64,000 nucleotides of DNA from Trachythela sp. YZ-2020. Lineage: Eukaryota > Cnidaria > Anthozoa > Malacalcyonacea > Clavulariidae. Shown one piece after another: positions 1 through 6,507 of this stretch. Numbering within the stretch: the first letter of the stretch is position 1; each line of letters opens with the position of its first letter. The notes under the pieces were generated by a model. That model made no database searches. It was given only the letters and a program-made list of their open reading frames with translations, and was not told the origin of the DNA. A program made the translations under genes and the position numbers. Location of the stretch: assembly GCA_016169945.1 (NCBI GenBank), contig JADLSH010000034.1:434001-498000 (forward strand), written 5' to 3'.

Positions 1-168
1 CATGGTGTAAGTCTTTTGTGTCAAGATCCACTCTTTGACTTGTTTACGAGTGACATCTAACCCGGTTTCCTTTGCTTTTTGATACAATCTTTCGATAGAC
101 TGGTAACCGCTCACAGGTGAGTGATACAAATCTCTAAGACCTTGTTCTGTTTCAAAATGTGTTGTCAT
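1..168 (-). CDS. Retrovirus-type integrase, N-terminal fragment cut by window edge
   Basis: The minus strand is open for 56 codons from an ATG at 166-168 to base 1, where the window ends. The peptide has the form seen at the N-terminus of Polinton/adintovirus rve integrases: a short helix (GLRDLYHSPVSGY), then LYQKAKETG, then a helix VTRKQVKEWI, ending TYTM, which in relatives leads into the zinc-binding and DDE core. Only this leader is visible, so no catalytic residue can be checked. The start is supported by the motif GGAATAAAAATG, shared with the genes starting at 1859 and 5629. Integrase would insert the element into host DNA. Confidence 0.72.
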   Translation of the reverse strand, partial: MTTHFETEQGLRDLYHSPVSGYQSIERLYQKAKETGLDVTRKQVKEWILTQKTYTM

Positions 169-295
169 TTTTATTCCACACCGCGCCACACATTGGGAAA
201 AAAGGTATGATGAATTCTTGGGTACCCGCAGCGGGCACCCTAGAACTCAACTACTAAAATTGTTTTGTTAAGACCCATAAACCAAGAAAAAGTAA
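169..295. promoter_or_regulatory. Divergent promoter region between integrase and zinc-finger gene, with bro fragment
   Basis: The integrase is read leftward and the zinc-finger gene rightward from this 127-bp gap. The start at 168 has GGAATAAAAATG and the start at 296 has AAGTAAATG. Bases 200-219 are identical to 20 bases inside the Bro-like gene (near 937-956). They are followed by a GC-rich palindrome at 220-240 and then by a second bro match (AGAACTCAAC). The gap therefore holds a remnant of a second bro-like sequence interrupted by a palindrome. Confidence 0.5.
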
Positions 296-565
296 ATGTC
301 TAAAATAATTGGAGTAAGATTTAACGATCATGATTCACATGGTGACGGGATAACTTATTGTAAATATTGTGATTATGAGGGAACTTACACAGGTATTAGA
401 TTACATGTGAAAGCCAGACACATGCAAAAATATAGCAAAGACAAACTCTTAGACAAACTTCGCCAAGAAAATGATGTTGTTTGTCCTATATGTAAAACAT
501 CTTTTAAAACATCGGAGGAGTTATTAGATCACACTAAAAAAAGCAAACATTTTGTTGATAAATAA
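296..565 (+). CDS. Small two-finger C2H2 zinc-finger protein (89 aa)
   Basis: The 89-residue protein has two zinc-finger-like units. The first has a CKYC pair near residues 22-25 followed by an H-V-K-A-R-H spacing. The second has a CPIC pair near residues 63-66, a TSEELLDHTK helix and a final H. This pattern predicts nucleic-acid binding, probably regulating the element's own transcription or replication; the function is inferred. It reads away from the integrase and is followed by an AT-rich stretch with three TTTTTTAATA units and a hairpin at 677-716. The start context AAAGTAAATG matches the element's other genes. Confidence 0.75.
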   Translation: MSKIIGVRFNDHDSHGDGITYCKYCDYEGTYTGIRLHVKARHMQKYSKDKLLDKLRQENDVVCPICKTSFKTSEELLDHTKKSKHFVDK

Positions 566-676
566 AGCACGCGGTACTTTATAACATCTGTACTTCTTAG
601 TTTTTTAATATTTTTTAATATTTTTTAATATGATCTGATATCTGATACTTTCGGTTTTGGTTGAGTTGGTTGTCAT

Positions 677-716
677 TTTCATAACGCGCGCAAGCGCGCT
701 CACGAGAGTTATGAAA
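677..716 (+). terminator. Hairpin with nested GC palindrome between zinc-finger and Bro-like genes
   Basis: TTTCATAAC (677-685) pairs with GTTATGAAA (708-716), a 9-bp stem. The loop contains the 14-bp palindrome GCGCGCAAGCGCGC (686-699). It lies after the zinc-finger gene and just before the Bro-like gene, and resembles the hairpins at the convergent gene ends of this element. A role in 3'-end formation is inferred. Confidence 0.45.
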
Positions 717-756
717 TTGAGTCTCTTTTGTATCCAAGTCGAAATAGAAATACAAA

Positions 757-1203
757 ATGGAAATAGTTAAGTGCCCACATATATTTGGTGAAATATTAAA
801 CAACTTAGAGGTTATAAAACATGAAGAAGAGCGCGCTTGCGCGCAGTTTTGGTTTGCTGTCGTAGATGTTGGAAAGTTCGGTTCAGAAACACATCCACAA
901 AGATCGGTACTACGACTTGTTCTTGAGAAACACTTGAAAAGGTATGATGAATTCTTCCCAAGAACTCAACGAATTAAAGACAAGCTTTTTGTAAGTGAGG
1001 AAGGTTTGTTAGAGTATGCAATCAGGTTAAACAACCCTTTGTTAGATGAGTTTCAAGATTGGGTCTTAGATGTTTTGATGAAAGAACTTAAGAGACCAAC
1101 AAGAATCTTATGTATACTATCTTATACAAACTCCTTAGATGAGTTCTTACCGCGCGCAAGCGCGCCCCCTGACGAACCGCGCGCAACGAGCGTTACGAGT
1201 TAG
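757..1203 (+). CDS. Bro-N-domain-like protein, shortened by in-frame stop
   Basis: Residues about 30-108 fit the BRO-N domain of baculovirus/NCLDV/phage Bro and antirepressor proteins: FWFAVVDVGKFG, a basic middle, LFVSEEGLLEYAIRLNNP, then EFQDWVLDVLM, the family's hallmark ending. Bro-N domains bind DNA and act as regulators. Two GCGCGC palindromes lie inside the frame, at 831-844 (read as RACAQ) and 1152-1165 (read as RASAP). The frame ends at TAG 1201-1203 within a GC-rich repetitive tract. The same reading frame stays open beyond that stop to 1362, so the annotated stop may be secondary, either a mutation or a readthrough site. It has no visible intron. Confidence 0.65.
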   Translation: MEIVKCPHIFGEILNNLEVIKHEEERACAQFWFAVVDVGKFGSETHPQRSVLRLVLEKHLKRYDEFFPRTQRIKDKLFVSEEGLLEYAIRLNNPLLDEFQDWVLDVLMKELKRPTRILCILSYTNSLDEFLPRASAPPDEPRATSVTS

Positions 1204-1362
1204 CGAGCGTGGCGAGCGGACGAGCGGAGCCGAGCGAGAGCGCGCTGCTGCAAAAAAAAAGCAAAAATAGTAGAGGATTTAATAACTGAGAATAGTAATT
1301 TACAAACTGAGAATAGTAATTTACAAACTGAAAATGCACTGTTAAAAAAGATGTTGTTATAG
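1204..1362 (+). pseudogene. Cut-off C-terminal coiled coil of the Bro-like gene
   Basis: The frame of the Bro-like gene continues from 1204 to TAG 1360-1362 with no further stop. After a GC-rich tract (about 1204-1251) and a run of nine A it encodes a strong leucine-zipper-like coiled coil built on two exact repeats of TENSNLQ followed by TENALLKK. Bro and KilA-N regulators often carry a C-terminal coiled coil, so this looks like the original C-terminus. It is now separated only by the TAG at 1201. Whether it is translated is unknown. Confidence 0.6.
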
Positions 1363-1387
1363 ACGAGTGAGACATTCATTTCATATT

Positions 1388-1415
1388 TTTTCATAACTCT
1401 TGTGAGTTATGAAAA
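1388..1415. terminator. 12-bp hairpin between convergent genes
   Basis: TTTTCATAACTC (1388-1399) and GAGTTATGAAAA (1404-1415) form a perfect 12-bp stem with a 4-base loop. It lies between the end of the Bro-like gene (+) and the end of the 142-residue gene (-), where both transcripts must stop. The symmetric sequence could serve both strands. Confidence 0.6.
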
Positions 1416-1430
1416 TTTTAGACCGTAATT

Positions 1431-1859
1431 TTACAATACAACGCTTAACACCCAACCAGTTCCTAATCCAGCCAACCCAACTGCGACATGTTTGTACTCG
1501 TCCATTTCTTTTGATGGTTTGTAATAATCAGACAAAACAGGGGGTCTCTTAAAAACCTGGGGCGCTTCGCGCCCCTTACCGTGATGTGTTATTTTTTGTA
1601 GTTCTCTTAATGACGCGTTAACAGAGTTCATATCGCTATTTGCATCTAAAAGTTGTCGTCGCATTGCAGAGATCTTGTCTTTCTTAGCGGCTTGGTTCTC
1701 GTACCATTTGTTCTTTGACGCCGTTAAATTTTCCATCGCAAGGTTGTGTCTTTTAATTTCTGTCTGGTAACCTTTGTGATCTAAAAGTCTAAATAGGTAA
1801 CCGGCTCCCGTAAACGCTACCGCGTTAAACAGACCAGATAACGCAATTGTTGTTGCCAT
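1431..1859 (-). CDS. Conserved element protein with two membrane segments and coiled-coil middle (142 aa)
   Basis: The N-terminus (ALSGLFNAVAFTGAGYLFRLL, in part) and C-terminus (VAVGLAGLGTGWVLSVVL) are hydrophobic and predicted to cross or enter a membrane. The middle, residues about 30-95, is charged and helical. From memory, similar small proteins with an AFTG-type N-terminus and a charged helix recur in cnidarian and arthropod genomes near such elements, but no function is known to me. A virion or membrane-associated role is inference. The start has GGAATAAAAATG. A short GC hairpin at 1560-1576 lies inside the gene. Its start is only 2 bases from the end of the 76-residue gene, suggesting a co-transcribed pair. 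Confidence 0.65.
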   Translation of the reverse strand: MATTIALSGLFNAVAFTGAGYLFRLLDHKGYQTEIKRHNLAMENLTASKNKWYENQAAKKDKISAMRRQLLDANSDMNSVNASLRELQKITHHGKGREAPQVFKRPPVLSDYYKPSKEMDEYKHVAVGLAGLGTGWVLSVVL

Positions 1860-1861
1860 TT

Positions 1862-2092
1862 TTATTCCTTGAATGGATTCTCAGGTAGCATTTTCTTTGC
1901 TTGCAACACTTTAATTACACTCGTACTGATACCAAACGCAGCCGTCAGTTTCAAGAGCCCTTCCATCGTAGTTGGAATGCTCAACGAATCTTTCATTAAT
2001 TTTTTACTAACAAATGAGACTGCGACAGCACCTGCCACAATTAATAGTGAGTCATATAACTCTTTTGGTAAGTCTTTAAATACTCCAGCCAT
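1862..2092 (-). CDS. Small hydrophobic element protein (76 aa)
   Basis: This short protein has a hydrophobic segment at residues about 15-30 (LLIVAGAVAVSFVS) and a weaker one near 48-62, ending in a basic/proline tail. It lies directly upstream of, and on the same strand as, the 142-residue membrane protein, and reads away from the capsid gene. The start context is AAATTAAATG. No family function is recognised; a minor virion membrane protein is plausible but unproven. Confidence 0.6.
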   Translation of the reverse strand: MAGVFKDLPKELYDSLLIVAGAVAVSFVSKKLMKDSLSIPTTMEGLLKLTAAFGISTSVIKVLQAKKMLPENPFKE

Positions 2093-2129
2093 TTAATTTA
2101 TTATACCCCACACACACTGTGTAGAATAA
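2093..2129. promoter_or_regulatory. Compact divergent promoter of capsid and small membrane protein genes
   Basis: Only 37 bp separate the ATG of the 76-residue gene (minus) from that of the capsid gene (plus). Both starts sit in TAAATG, and CACACACTGTGT at 2109-2120 is a near-palindrome between them. TAAATG at the start codon resembles poxvirus-type late promoters; that reading is inference. Confidence 0.4.
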
Positions 2130-3350
2130 ATGAATCACAAAGTTAACGAACTTTTACCCACTTATGAGAAGATTACTTACTCTCAAATTCGTGGTCCTAA
2201 AAAACAAAACATCTTTACGCTAACTCCCACAGAGATAACAGAGAACCAAGAACTTTACATCAACATTCCAAAACTATACGAGAATGTTTGTCTGGTTCCT
2301 GGTTCGTTGTACATCGTGGGTTCGTTTAAAAGTAAGAACACCAAGTCGTGGTTCTTAAACAACCTCGCTAGTCTTTTACAAAAAAGTCTAGAAGTAACCG
2401 TCGATGGCCAGGTTGTGTACGACAACCTAGGCGAGTCTCAGTTCGAAGTGTACAAAGCACTTTGGAAAACAAAAGACGAAAGAAAGAACTTGGTATGTCA
2501 AGGACTGGCTAACGAGAACACTCGTAAACTTATGAGCGGTGATGACTCTGGTGACAAAGCTGTGAAAGCCGACAAGTACTTTGGCGAGTTGTACAAAACC
2601 AAAGTTCATATACCAATTGGTAAGATTTTGAACGACCAAGGGTTGTACGCACCATATGGTATGAAGTCAAATTTCAGGTACAAAATTACACTACCACCTG
2701 CCACAGAAATTATGAAGGCGCAATCTGGTCAGGCAGTCGCTGGTTACACAGTTGAAGACCTTCATCTCGAGTACGAGACAATCACATCGCCAGAAATGTA
2801 CAATCAAGCCTTAAACTCTTATCAAATTGGCAGGTCTCTCATTTACGAGCAAGTGATGTTGATGAAAAAAGAGACATGGGCTAAGGGTTCGACATTGGTA
2901 AATTTGAACATCAATGTGCCTAGAAAGTCAATGAGAGGTATCGTACTTCTGTTTCGAGATGACACCGAAGACTCAGAACACTTCGTGTATCCTAACATAA
3001 CGAGTGTTAAAGTTGCCATTGAGGGAAGTCCAAACGCGTTGTACTCTCAAGGTCTCGAAGAACACAACCTCTTTAGATCGGCTGAGAACTTCTTCTTGGA
3101 TTACACAACTGACACTTTGAGCATAGATGACTTTTACACAGGTAACAAGTTTGCACTTGTCATCGACATGAGAACTGTCTGTGACCAAACGGTAGCTGGG
3201 ATTGGACGAAAGATTCTTAACACGCAAGACGGTGTGCTCTTAGAAATTAAGAAAAGGGTTACCACAAAAGATTTGACATGTTATGTGTTCATTGTTTCTG
3301 ATGGGGTGGTTAACATAGTTGGTAAGCAACTACAAAGTATTGAGTTTTGA
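2130..3350 (+). CDS. Double-jelly-roll major capsid protein (406 aa)
   Basis: The 406-residue protein has the layout of Polinton/virophage-type major capsid proteins. Segments typical of the family are VHIPIGKILNDQGLYAPYGM (residues about 159-178), YTVEDLHLEYETI, VNLNINVPRKSMRGIVLLFRD, then FVYPNITSVKVAIEGSPNALYSQG and FYTGNKFALVIDMRT. The conserved pattern of an N-terminal beta-rich domain, the YPNI...VEGSPN-YSQG loop and a second domain supports two jelly rolls. It is somewhat short for the family. The protein would form the trimeric capsomers of an icosahedral shell. The frame is intact. It starts at GAATAAATG and ends 26 bp before the first of two hairpins facing an oppositely read gene. 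Confidence 0.8.
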   Translation: MNHKVNELLPTYEKITYSQIRGPKKQNIFTLTPTEITENQELYINIPKLYENVCLVPGSLYIVGSFKSKNTKSWFLNNLASLLQKSLEVTVDGQVVYDNLGESQFEVYKALWKTKDERKNLVCQGLANENTRKLMSGDDSGDKAVKADKYFGELYKTKVHIPIGKILNDQGLYAPYGMKSNFRYKITLPPATEIMKAQSGQAVAGYTVEDLHLEYETITSPEMYNQALNSYQIGRSLIYEQVMLMKKETWAKGSTLVNLNINVPRKSMRGIVLLFRDDTEDSEHFVYPNITSVKVAIEGSPNALYSQGLEEHNLFRSAENFFLDYTTDTLSIDDFYTGNKFALVIDMRTVCDQTVAGIGRKILNTQDGVLLEIKKRVTTKDLTCYVFIVSDGVVNIVGKQLQSIEF

Positions 3351-3375
3351 ATTATTATTTAAAATGTAAAAAAGT

Positions 3376-3404
3376 TTTCTAATCCTGACATTAGGGATTA
3401 GAAA
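3376..3404. terminator. Hairpin after capsid gene
   Basis: TTTCTAATCC (3376-3385) pairs with GGATTAGAAA (3395-3404) across a 9-base loop, 26 bp after the capsid stop codon. It is one of two hairpins in this convergent gap. Confidence 0.55.
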
Positions 3405-3430
3405 TCTGACCTCGCTCGCAAGCAAAAAAG

Positions 3431-3490
3431 TTACACACGAGATGAGTGTCACTCTCATGACCGAGTCATCATTACACACGAGATGAGTGC
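3431..3490. repeat. 18-bp direct repeat in convergent gap
   Basis: TTACACACGAGATGAGTG occurs twice about 41 bp apart, at about 3431-3448 and 3472-3489, between the two hairpins that follow the capsid gene. Confidence 0.6.
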
Positions 3491-3509
3491 GCGCGGTCTT
3501 TGTTTCTAC

Positions 3510-3536
3510 CAAGGGGTCACTTTTGGTGACCCCTTG
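3510..3536. terminator. 11-bp hairpin facing the 93-residue gene
   Basis: CAAGGGGTCAC (3510-3520) pairs with GTGACCCCTTG (3526-3536) with a TTTTG loop. It lies just beyond the stop of the minus-strand gene 3559-3840 and probably marks its 3' end. Confidence 0.55.
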
Positions 3537-3558
3537 AAGATTTTATCTACCAAGTCAC

Positions 3559-3840
3559 TTACGCGCTTGCGCGCTCACTTGCGGCGTTCGTTAACTCTTG
3601 TCGCTCGCTCCGCTCGCGTTGCGTTGTCACAATTGCGTTAATATTTTCATTTGTATTAGTAACTTTTTCATATTTCTTAACTCTTGACGTAACAAACGCA
3701 ATCTGTAAGTTACCTTCGACACCTTCTTTTTCTTTTGCCACTTGTAATCCCGTTAGAAATTTTTTACGAACTGTGATTTCCTCGTTGAACAAGTCGCCGT
3801 TGTGTTGTATTTGTAGTTTACTAGGCTTACACATACCCAT
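3559..3840 (-). CDS. Unknown element protein (93 aa) with C-terminus formed by GC-rich repeat
   Basis: The 93-residue frame has no recognised domain. The first 60 residues are ordinary soluble sequence (KPSKLQIQHNGDLF, then KKFLTGLQVAKE). The last 25 or so, encoded by 3559-3625, come largely from the element's GC-rich repeat (CGCTTGCGCGCTC and GCTCGCTCCGCTCGCG), so the tail is probably acquired. The start is TAAATG, 4 bases from the end of the next minus-strand gene, which suggests one transcript. Confidence 0.5.
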   Translation of the reverse strand: MGMCKPSKLQIQHNGDLFNEEITVRKKFLTGLQVAKEKEGVEGNLQIAFVTSRVKKYEKVTNTNENINAIVTTQRERSERQELTNAASERASA

Positions 3841-3844
3841 TTAG

Positions 3845-4177
3845 TTAGTCGTCTAAATTTACTAGATTGGGTTCTTTCATTTTATGTGCAACGCTCTCGC
3901 CTGGAACTTTTGTCTCGCTCGTTGCGCTCGTTTTTGATGATGATGTTGTTGTACAATAAGTCCAAAAACAACTCAACCCCCAAAGAATACTTATTATTTT
4001 TAAAAATAACAGATAAGGAATATCTGAAGTTAAAGACGAACATTGTTCTGACCGCGGTTTTGGCTTTGCCAGATTTCTTTTCTTAGTAGCTTCACGAGCA
4101 TTTCGTGACAGATCGCTAAGTTTTTCACAAGCAGCTTTTCTCTCTGGATCTTTCTCTATGATATTTTCATCAGTCAC
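3845..4177 (-). CDS. Putative single-pass membrane protein (110 aa) with disrupted 5' end
   Basis: The long frame encodes a charged N-terminus (ERKAACEKL, REATKKRNLAKPK), a hydrophobic segment PYLLFLKIISILWGLSCFW at about residues 54-72, and a Ser/Thr-rich tail partly made by a GC-rich repeat near 3915-3935. It has no in-frame ATG at its 5' end; 4175-4177 reads GTG. An ATG in good A-rich context at 4213-4215 opens a different frame that meets a GC-rich GCGAGAGCG motif and stops. The simplest reading is that an indel at this motif broke the original start. No function is recognised. Confidence 0.45.
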   Translation of the reverse strand: MTDENIIEKDPERKAACEKLSDLSRNAREATKKRNLAKPKPRSEQCSSLTSDIPYLLFLKIISILWGLSCFWTYCTTTSSSKTSATSETKVPGESVAHKMKEPNLVNLDD

Positions 4178-4225
4178 GCTCTCGCTTTATTATTTCGTTT
4201 GTGGGTGTCACTCATATTTTATTAT

Positions 4226-5629
4226 CTAGGATAATAACAAAAATTTCATAATATAACCTGTTGCCGCTGACAATACTAATAACGCTGACATTGAGTAATC
4301 ATATTCGGGAAGATCTGTTAAGACTTCTTCGTTTGGGTTGTTTTGTATGATTGGCGCGCTGACAAGTGGCGCGCTGACAAGTGGCGCGCTTGCGCGCGGT
4401 TTTACGACAAGCGCGCTTGCGCGCGTGGGGTTTACAACTGGCGCGCTATGTACAACTGTTGGGTTTGTAACCACAACTTTGTTAACATTTTCGTTATGAC
4501 CAAATGTCATGCCCTCGCCAGCGACCGTTAAAATGTTGTTGTAACCTTGTATTTTTTGTTTTAAAATTATCATGTCATTTGGGATAAGAATAAGACCTGG
4601 ACTAATTGCAAAGTTTAAAATGACATTGGTACCTTTTATCGCGTTCCTCATGTTAGAAATGGTCACTGTTTGGTCGTCTTGTATGATGGTGTCCTCAACT
4701 AATTTTTTAAAGACCTCTTGTGTTTGTAAAGACTTGGCACCATTCCCAACGATAGCCCATCTTGTACTTGCCTGTGCACCAAGCACACAGTACACATAAG
4801 ATTCTAAACTTTGTTGAAATAACAGCTGTCCTGTTTGTGTTAACCCAGTTGACTTTGTGGCAACGAACATTTTGTAGTCGTCCAAACTTTTTATGGTTCT
4901 GTCACCGCGCTTCTCGTATCTAATACCTGATTGACCAAAACCTGACTTAATCTCTGGTCTGGCATTCTTAACACTTCCATGCGGTTGTTTTGCTAACCAA
5001 GTACCCAACTGTTCTCTACCATAATGAAATTCTGTTGACCACTCGTACACGACGGGAATGTTGATACTTATTATATTTTTTATTCGTTGGTTCAAAAATC
5101 TGTTCATAGAACTGGGATTTCTTATGAACCTTCGCATGTGATAATACAAGTGATACCTCGCCAAGTTCCCAACTAATGTGTTGTCTTTAAAATGTTTTGT
5201 GCTAATACCACAAACATAAGTTGCGATGTAAGCTGCCAAACAAGAAGCCAGATATGGGTTTTCAGTGTAGTCGTTAAACTTTTGCATGTTAGAAGTTATT
5301 ACGAGGTCTGAAAATGTTGGGTCAAAACTCATAGCGCGCGAGCGCGCGGTGTTGTTATGTACAAAAATGTTCATTGTTTTTGGGTTATCGACATAATCTC
5401 CTTTTGTAAATCCTTGTAAAACACCTTTTGTGTTCCAAATGCGAGGTTGCCAGTCTAACGCCCAACCAAACACAAAGCTCTTTGCTTTTATGTCGTAAGC
5501 TCTGCCGTCGTGTACAAACATTGTTCGTACAAACAGAGTTGTGCCAGCACGGTTTTTTACTGGTTGAAACATGAACTTATCGACATCTGCGTATGGATAT
5601 TTTTCTTTAAACAATTGTTGACTAGTCAT
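4226..5629 (-). CDS. Large conserved element protein with C-terminal membrane anchor (467 aa)
   Basis: The frame extends up to 5686, but the ATG at 5627-5629 is chosen because it carries the element's GAGAATAAAAATG signature and avoids overlap with the divergent gene at 5652. The protein begins MTSQQLFKEKYPYADVDKF. It has a long globular region with aromatic-rich segments (VFGWALDWQPRIWNTKG; YHLYYHMRRFIR), an alanine/valine-rich tract of repeated SAPLV/RASA units at about residues 400-430 made by GC palindromes at 4384-4397 and 4411-4424, and a C-terminal hydrophobic helix (SALLVLSAATGYIMKFLLL). I do not recognise a family. The size, anchor and place between virion genes suggest a structural or membrane-associated virion protein. 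Confidence 0.6.
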   Translation of the reverse strand: MTSQQLFKEKYPYADVDKFMFQPVKNRAGTTLFVRTMFVHDGRAYDIKAKSFVFGWALDWQPRIWNTKGVLQGFTKGDYVDNPKTMNIFVHNNTARSRAMSFDPTFSDLVITSNMQKFNDYTENPYLASCLAAYIATYVCGISTKHFKDNTLVGNLARYHLYYHMRRFIRNPSSMNRFLNQRIKNIISINIPVVYEWSTEFHYGREQLGTWLAKQPHGSVKNARPEIKSGFGQSGIRYEKRGDRTIKSLDDYKMFVATKSTGLTQTGQLLFQQSLESYVYCVLGAQASTRWAIVGNGAKSLQTQEVFKKLVEDTIIQDDQTVTISNMRNAIKGTNVILNFAISPGLILIPNDMIILKQKIQGYNNILTVAGEGMTFGHNENVNKVVVTNPTVVHSAPVVNPTRASALVVKPRASAPLVSAPLVSAPIIQNNPNEEVLTDLPEYDYSMSALLVLSAATGYIMKFLLLS

Positions 5630-5651
5630 TTTTATTCTCTCATGAAATAAA
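5630..5651. promoter_or_regulatory. 22-bp divergent promoter
   Basis: Two start codons face away from each other over 22 bp. Both carry A-rich context (AATAAAAATG on minus, GAAATAAAATG on plus). With so little room, any promoter must overlap the start codons, as in viruses with initiator-type late promoters. Confidence 0.4.
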
Positions 5652-6290
5652 ATGTCAAAGTTAACAGTATTTGTACCACAGAACAAGACAACTGTGAGTT
5701 TAGATATATTTCAACATAACAAGAGTAAGATATATCTCAGATCGGCGACAATATTTTGGGAGTTCCATAATGTCATCAGATGTCAAATACAACACGGTAC
5801 CGATAAGATTGTGTTTGAAACTGGTTACTGGACATTTGCCAATATCCAAAAGAAACTAAAAGACGAAGGTATCGAACTTGTTGCAAACCACATAAACTCA
5901 ACATGTTCAATAAAATCTGAAAAATCTTTGAACCTAGAAAACACCATAGGTCCTATGTTGGGTTTTTTACCAGACACAGCGTTGATCAAAGACGCATGGC
6001 ACACGAGTCCCAGTCATGTTGATGTTAACCATGGTTTAAAATTCATCAACATCGAATGTAGCATCGTGAACACTTACCAGAACTTCGACACAAACGGTAA
6101 GCCATGTCAAATAATAGCTTCGTTACCAATCTCGTCATCACAGCTCTTAATAGACACCTTGGAGTTCTACGATAACATCAACTCAAAAACACCTATCGTA
6201 CAAAGTTTTAACTCTTTGAGTTTTAAACTTACGACTAACATTGACAAACATGTAAACATGAGTGCCTTGTTAGATCTAGAGATGGTTTAA
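5652..6290 (+). CDS. Putative minor virion protein (penton/minor-capsid-like, 212 aa)
   Basis: The 212-residue frame is beta-rich: TVSLDIFQHNKSKIYLRSATIFWEF near the N-terminus, WTFANIQKKLKD, and a C-terminal half ending SFNSLSFKLTTNIDKHVNMSALLDLEM. The last pattern (a short strand, a hydrophilic turn, a final strand) is typical of small jelly-roll virion proteins from this class of elements as I remember them. The place between a large virion-like gene and the polymerase fits a penton or minor capsid protein, but I cannot prove homology. The gene is intact and ends before a 72-bp tandem duplication and a terminator hairpin. Confidence 0.5.
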   Translation: MSKLTVFVPQNKTTVSLDIFQHNKSKIYLRSATIFWEFHNVIRCQIQHGTDKIVFETGYWTFANIQKKLKDEGIELVANHINSTCSIKSEKSLNLENTIGPMLGFLPDTALIKDAWHTSPSHVDVNHGLKFINIECSIVNTYQNFDTNGKPCQIIASLPISSSQLLIDTLEFYDNINSKTPIVQSFNSLSFKLTTNIDKHVNMSALLDLEMV

Positions 6291-6295
6291 ATTTT

Positions 6296-6431
6296 AACTC
6301 TAAACAAGGGGTGTATCCTGTTACCCAAATTGTTTTCAGCGCGCGGTCTTTAAATTTTAATACACATAACTCTAAACAAGGGGTGTATCCTGTTACCCAA
6401 ATTGTTTTCAGCGCGCGGTCTTTAAATTTTT
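6296..6431. repeat. 72-bp-period tandem duplication in convergent gap
   Basis: A block beginning AACTCTAAACAAGGGGTG at 6296 repeats at 6368 with essentially no change over about 60 bases, including the CAGCGCGCGGTC motif. It lies between the minor virion gene and the polymerase, just before the hairpin at 6433. The near identity implies a recent duplication. Confidence 0.8.
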
Positions 6432-6432
6432 T

Positions 6433-6460
6433 TTTTAGTAAGCCATTTGGCTTACTAAAA
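6433..6460. terminator. 12-bp hairpin between minor virion gene and polymerase
   Basis: TTTTAGTAAGCC (6433-6444) and GGCTTACTAAAA (6449-6460) form a perfect 12-bp stem with loop ATTT, in the gap where the virion gene (+) and polymerase (-) converge. It has the same design as the hairpin at 1388-1415. Confidence 0.6.
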
Positions 6461-6507
6461 TAGGGTATCTGTTTCTCTCTCACATGTGTCCCGCGCCGAA
6501 GGCGCGC

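Noticed and set aside
6235..6483. 82-codon minus-strand frame with duplicated peptide
   Set aside because: The repetition comes from the 72-bp intergenic duplication and the frame runs through the terminator hairpin.
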